Origin: Actinobacteria bacterium 13_1_40CM_66_12
GTDB taxonomy: Bacteria > Chloroflexota > Dormibacteria > Dormibacterales > Dormibacteraceae
NCBI GenBank assembly: GCA_001917895.1
Contig: MNEW01000033.1
Coordinates: 1,824 to 9,585 of the forward strand
DNA: 7,762 bases
Reading direction: 5' to 3'
Of this stretch, positions 5,596 to 7,762 are shown one piece after another. Below the pieces are notes generated by a model that was not told the DNA's origin, did no database searches, and saw only the letters and a program-made list of their open reading frames with translations. The position numbers were made by a program, and so were the translations under genes. Positions within the stretch are counted from its first letter, which is position 1. Each line of letters starts with the position of its first letter.

Positions 5596-6579
5596 GTGAT
5601 CCGGCTGGAGCACGTCAGCAAGGGGTTCCCTGGCGGCGCCAACGCCGTCATCGATCTTTCGCTCGACATCGCGGACGGCCAGACGTGCGTCTTGATCGGC
5701 CCATCGGGATGCGGCAAGACGACGACGCTGCGGATGATCAACCGGCTCATCGCGCCCGACTCGGGCCGGATTCTGGTCGACGACCAGGACACTCATGGCG
5801 TCGATCCCGCGCAGCTGCGTTTGAAGATGGGTTACGTCATCCAGAGCACGGGCCTGTTTCCGCACATGACCGTCGGCGACAACGTCGGTACCGTGCCACG
5901 GCTGTGGAACTGGGACAAGGCCCGCATCAACGATCGCGTCAACGAGCTCTTGACGCTCGTGGGTCTGGACCCGGTCGAGTACCGCCACCGCTATCCCCAC
6001 CAGCTGTCCGGCGGCCAGCGCCAGCGGGTCGGTTTCGCACGCGCGCTGGGCGCGGACCCGCCGATCCTCCTCATGGACGAGCCGTTCGGAGCCATCGACC
6101 GCATCACACGTGAACGTCTCCAGCATGAGTTCATCAACATCCAGCGCTCCTTGCGCAAGACGGTCGTCTTCGTGACCCACGACATCGATGAGGCGGTGCT
6201 GGTCGGAGACCGCATCTGCCTGCTCGAGATGCAGGCGAGGGTCGCCCAGTACGACACGCCCGAAGCCATACTCACGCGTCCCGCGAGCAAGTACGTCTCC
6301 GATTTCCTTGGGAGCGAGCAGCTGGTGCGCCGGATGTCGGTCGTCACGATCGACCCTCACACGCTCGAGCGCGCTCCGGAACCGCGACCGGGCGAGCCGC
6401 GAATCGAGCGTCGAACGACACTCACTGATGCGTTTGCGGCCGCGTTATCGAGCCCGACCGAGCGTGCCGCGGTCTTCGACGGAGACCGCTACATCGGAGC
6501 CTTCACGGCCACATCCCTTTTGGAATCGTTGCGCCGCGCTAGCGCGGGCGGAGGTGATCAGGTTGCCGCAGGAATTTGA
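5596..6579 (+). CDS. Quaternary-amine ABC transporter ATPase (OpuCA/ProV-like) with one C-terminal CBS-like domain
   Basis: The cytoplasmic nucleotide-binding subunit of the importer. In 327 residues it shows Walker A GPSGCGKTT (35-43), Q-loop Q83, signature LSGGQRQRV (137-145), Walker B ILLMDEP (157-163), D-loop GAID (165-168) and switch histidine H195 in FVTHDIDEA. The DEPFGAID..TRERLQHEF form is characteristic of betaine/proline-betaine ATPases. Residues about 250-315 look like a single CBS unit, with TTLTDAFAAAL and AAVFDGDRYIGAFTATSL. Characterised OpuCA/OpuAA-type ATPases usually carry two CBS modules and are near 380-400 residues, so this one is shorter. The GTG at 5596 yields the usual IRLEHVSKGF opening; no Shine-Dalgarno is visible. 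It is divergent from the permease and binding-protein genes, and its end overlaps the oxidoreductase gene by 17 bp. Confidence 0.93.
   Translation: MIRLEHVSKGFPGGANAVIDLSLDIADGQTCVLIGPSGCGKTTTLRMINRLIAPDSGRILVDDQDTHGVDPAQLRLKMGYVIQSTGLFPHMTVGDNVGTVPRLWNWDKARINDRVNELLTLVGLDPVEYRHRYPHQLSGGQRQRVGFARALGADPPILLMDEPFGAIDRITRERLQHEFINIQRSLRKTVVFVTHDIDEAVLVGDRICLLEMQARVAQYDTPEAILTRPASKYVSDFLGSEQLVRRMSVVTIDPHTLERAPEPRPGEPRIERRTTLTDAFAAALSSPTERAAVFDGDRYIGAFTATSLLESLRRASAGGGDQVAAGI
6534..6547. repeat. 14-bp perfect palindrome upstream of the oxidoreductase RBS
   Basis: CCGCGCTAGCGCGG lies inside the last codons of the ATPase gene, 2 nt before the Shine-Dalgarno of the next gene. As RNA it can form a 5-bp GC stem with a CUAG loop. 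It might tune translation of the oxidoreductase, but GC-rich coding DNA produces such palindromes by chance. Confidence 0.35.
6550..6559 (+). promoter_or_regulatory. Strong Shine-Dalgarno sequence of the oxidoreductase gene
   Basis: GGAGGTGATC is a ten-base match to the complement of the usual bacterial 16S rRNA 3' end. Its GGAGG core ends 8 nt before the TTG at 6563, which decides that start over the in-frame GTG at 6554 that forms part of the site itself. Confidence 0.8.
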
Positions 6580-7762
6580 CGTCGTGTGCCTCGGCGGCGG
6601 TGTGGCCGGAGAGGCGATCGCCGGCGGCTTGCAGGGGAGCGGGCTCAGTCTTGCGGTGGTCGAACGCGAGCTTGTCGGCGGCGAGTGTCCTTACTGGGGC
6701 TGCATACCGTCGAAGACGCTGCTGCGCTCTGGCGAGACCCTCGAGGAGGCGGGGCGGGCGCGCACCCTCGCGGCTTCGTGGGTCGAGTGGGACGTGGATT
6801 TCCCGAAGGTTTCCAAGCGCGTCTACTGGATGGCGCGGGATCTCGACGACACCCGCCCGGCCGCGGCGATGGAGGCGACGGGAGCGAAGCTCGTGCGCGG
6901 AGTAGGCAAGCTCGTCGACGTCCGGACCGTGGAGGTGGGCGGAGACGAGCTGGTCGCCCGGAAGGCCGTGGTGATCGCCAACGGCGGCACGGCCGTGATC
7001 CCGCCGATCCCAGGCCTCGACAAGGTCGACTTCTGGACCAACCGCCAGGCCACGCTGCCGCATGAGCTGCCGGGATCGCTTGCCATCCTGGGCGGTGGCG
7101 CCGTGGGCGTGGAGCTCGGCCAGGCGTTCGCGCGGCTGGGCTCGAAGGTGACCGTGATCGAGGCGGGCCCACGGATCCTCGGCGCGGAGGAGCCAGAGGC
7201 CGCCATCGCCTTGCGGCCGCACCTGCTCGCGGACGGCATGCAGCTGCTCGTCGGCGACCCTGTCGCCGGGGTCGAGAAAGAAAGCGGAGGCGTGATCGTG
7301 ACCTTGAAGTCGGGAGCGATTCTCCACGCCGAGCGTCTGTTGGTCGCCACCGGCAGACGGGCGAATTTCGAAGCCTGGGAGGGAGCCGGTCTGCAGCAAA
7401 CCGAACGCGGCTGGCTCAAGGTCGACCCCACTACTCTCGAGGCGCGGGTCGGTGTTTACGGCGTAGGCGATGTGACCGGCATCGGCGGTTTCACGCACCT
7501 CGCCTTCTACCACGGCCAGATCGTCGCCCGCCGCCTGCGTGGTGAAGACGCCCGTGCCGACCACTCCGCGGTGCCGCGGGTCACCTTCACCGACCCCGAG
7601 GTCGCGTCGGTCGGAATCTCCGAAGCAGCGGCCAGGGAGCACGGATTGAACGTCATCACCGCCTCGGCCGATCCCGCTGAGACCGCGCGCGGCTACATCC
7701 ACGACTTCCACGACGGGGCTTTGAAGCTGATCGCCGACCGCGATCGCGGCGTGCTCATCGGG
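6563..7762 (+). CDS. FAD-dependent pyridine nucleotide-disulfide oxidoreductase (dihydrolipoamide dehydrogenase/mercuric reductase family), 3' end cut
   Basis: An open frame of 400 codons reaches the right edge; about 60 C-terminal residues appear to be missing. The family catalyses NAD(P)H-linked disulfide or dithiol redox through FAD. Visible in order: FAD dinucleotide motif GGGVAGEA (11-18) with E34, redox-active disulfide C42/C47 in GGECPYWGCIPSKTLLR (39-55), NAD(P) motif LGGGAVGVELG (176-186) ending in acidic E200, VATGRRAN (261-268), second FAD motif VYGVGDVTG (298-306), and the interface domain opening PRVTFTDPEVASVGIS (338-353). E200 at the end of the second Rossmann strand favours NAD over NADP. 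The CPYWGC variant differs from the common CLNVGC of true lipoamide dehydrogenases and resembles less-characterised relatives, so the substrate is uncertain. The TTG start is set by a strong Shine-Dalgarno and lies 17 bp inside the ATPase gene, suggesting co-transcription. The catalytic His-Glu pair lies beyond the window. Confidence 0.9.
   Translation, partial: MPQEFDVVCLGGGVAGEAIAGGLQGSGLSLAVVERELVGGECPYWGCIPSKTLLRSGETLEEAGRARTLAASWVEWDVDFPKVSKRVYWMARDLDDTRPAAAMEATGAKLVRGVGKLVDVRTVEVGGDELVARKAVVIANGGTAVIPPIPGLDKVDFWTNRQATLPHELPGSLAILGGGAVGVELGQAFARLGSKVTVIEAGPRILGAEEPEAAIALRPHLLADGMQLLVGDPVAGVEKESGGVIVTLKSGAILHAERLLVATGRRANFEAWEGAGLQQTERGWLKVDPTTLEARVGVYGVGDVTGIGGFTHLAFYHGQIVARRLRGEDARADHSAVPRVTFTDPEVASVGISEAAAREHGLNVITASADPAETARGYIHDFHDGALKLIADRDRGVLIG

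Noticed and set aside
5575..6360. 261-codon minus-strand open frame opposite the ATPase
   Set aside because: No recognisable motifs, while the opposite strand has every ABC ATPase motif.
6539..7711. 390-codon open frame on the minus strand opposite the oxidoreductase
   Set aside because: Its translation is rich in Arg, Asp, Gly and His with no fold motif, and the plus strand holds a full set of flavoprotein motifs. It is a GC-rich shadow.

Overview
The window is GC-rich bacterial DNA, tightly packed, with GTG and TTG starts beside ATG and several genes that have no visible Shine-Dalgarno sequence. A substrate-binding lipoprotein with a lipobox points to an ordinary bacterial envelope. A GC-rich soil lineage (Actinomycetota, Chloroflexota or a Dormibacterota-like group) would fit, but no ribosomal marker is present, so the taxonomy is a weak inference.

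Layout. Positions 1-241 (-) hold the N-terminus of an MFS transporter that runs off the left edge. 267-1037 (+) is a lipoate-protein ligase family enzyme. 1042-1548 (-) is a DinB-superfamily protein. 1569-3143 (+) is a 14-helix-type (DHA2) MFS exporter. 3147-5574 (-) carries a lipoprotein substrate-binding protein and two permeases of a quaternary-amine (glycine betaine/choline/carnitine, OpuC-like) ABC importer. 5596-6579 (+) is the importer's ATPase, transcribed divergently from the rest. 6563-7762 (+) is a class I FAD-dependent pyridine nucleotide-disulfide oxidoreductase, cut by the right edge, whose start overlaps the ATPase end.

How the genes work together. The clear functional unit is the ABC importer: the two permeases are joined by an ATGA overlap, the binding protein follows after a 119-base gap with a large inverted repeat, and the ATPase sits across a 21-bp divergent junction centred on a 17-bp perfect inverted repeat. 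This suggests compatible-solute uptake under one shared control region. The oxidoreductase is probably co-transcribed with the ATPase. The other genes look like single units alternating between strands.

The most notable feature is junction architecture. All three divergent gene pairs are separated by only 20-25 bp, and both convergent pairs by 3-4 bp with no visible terminator. Two of the divergent junctions contain TANNNT motifs on both strands close to the starts, which fits bidirectional, leaderless or nearly leaderless promoters. I see no mobile element, CRISPR array, RNA gene or defence system, and no gene-free stretch over 300 bases.
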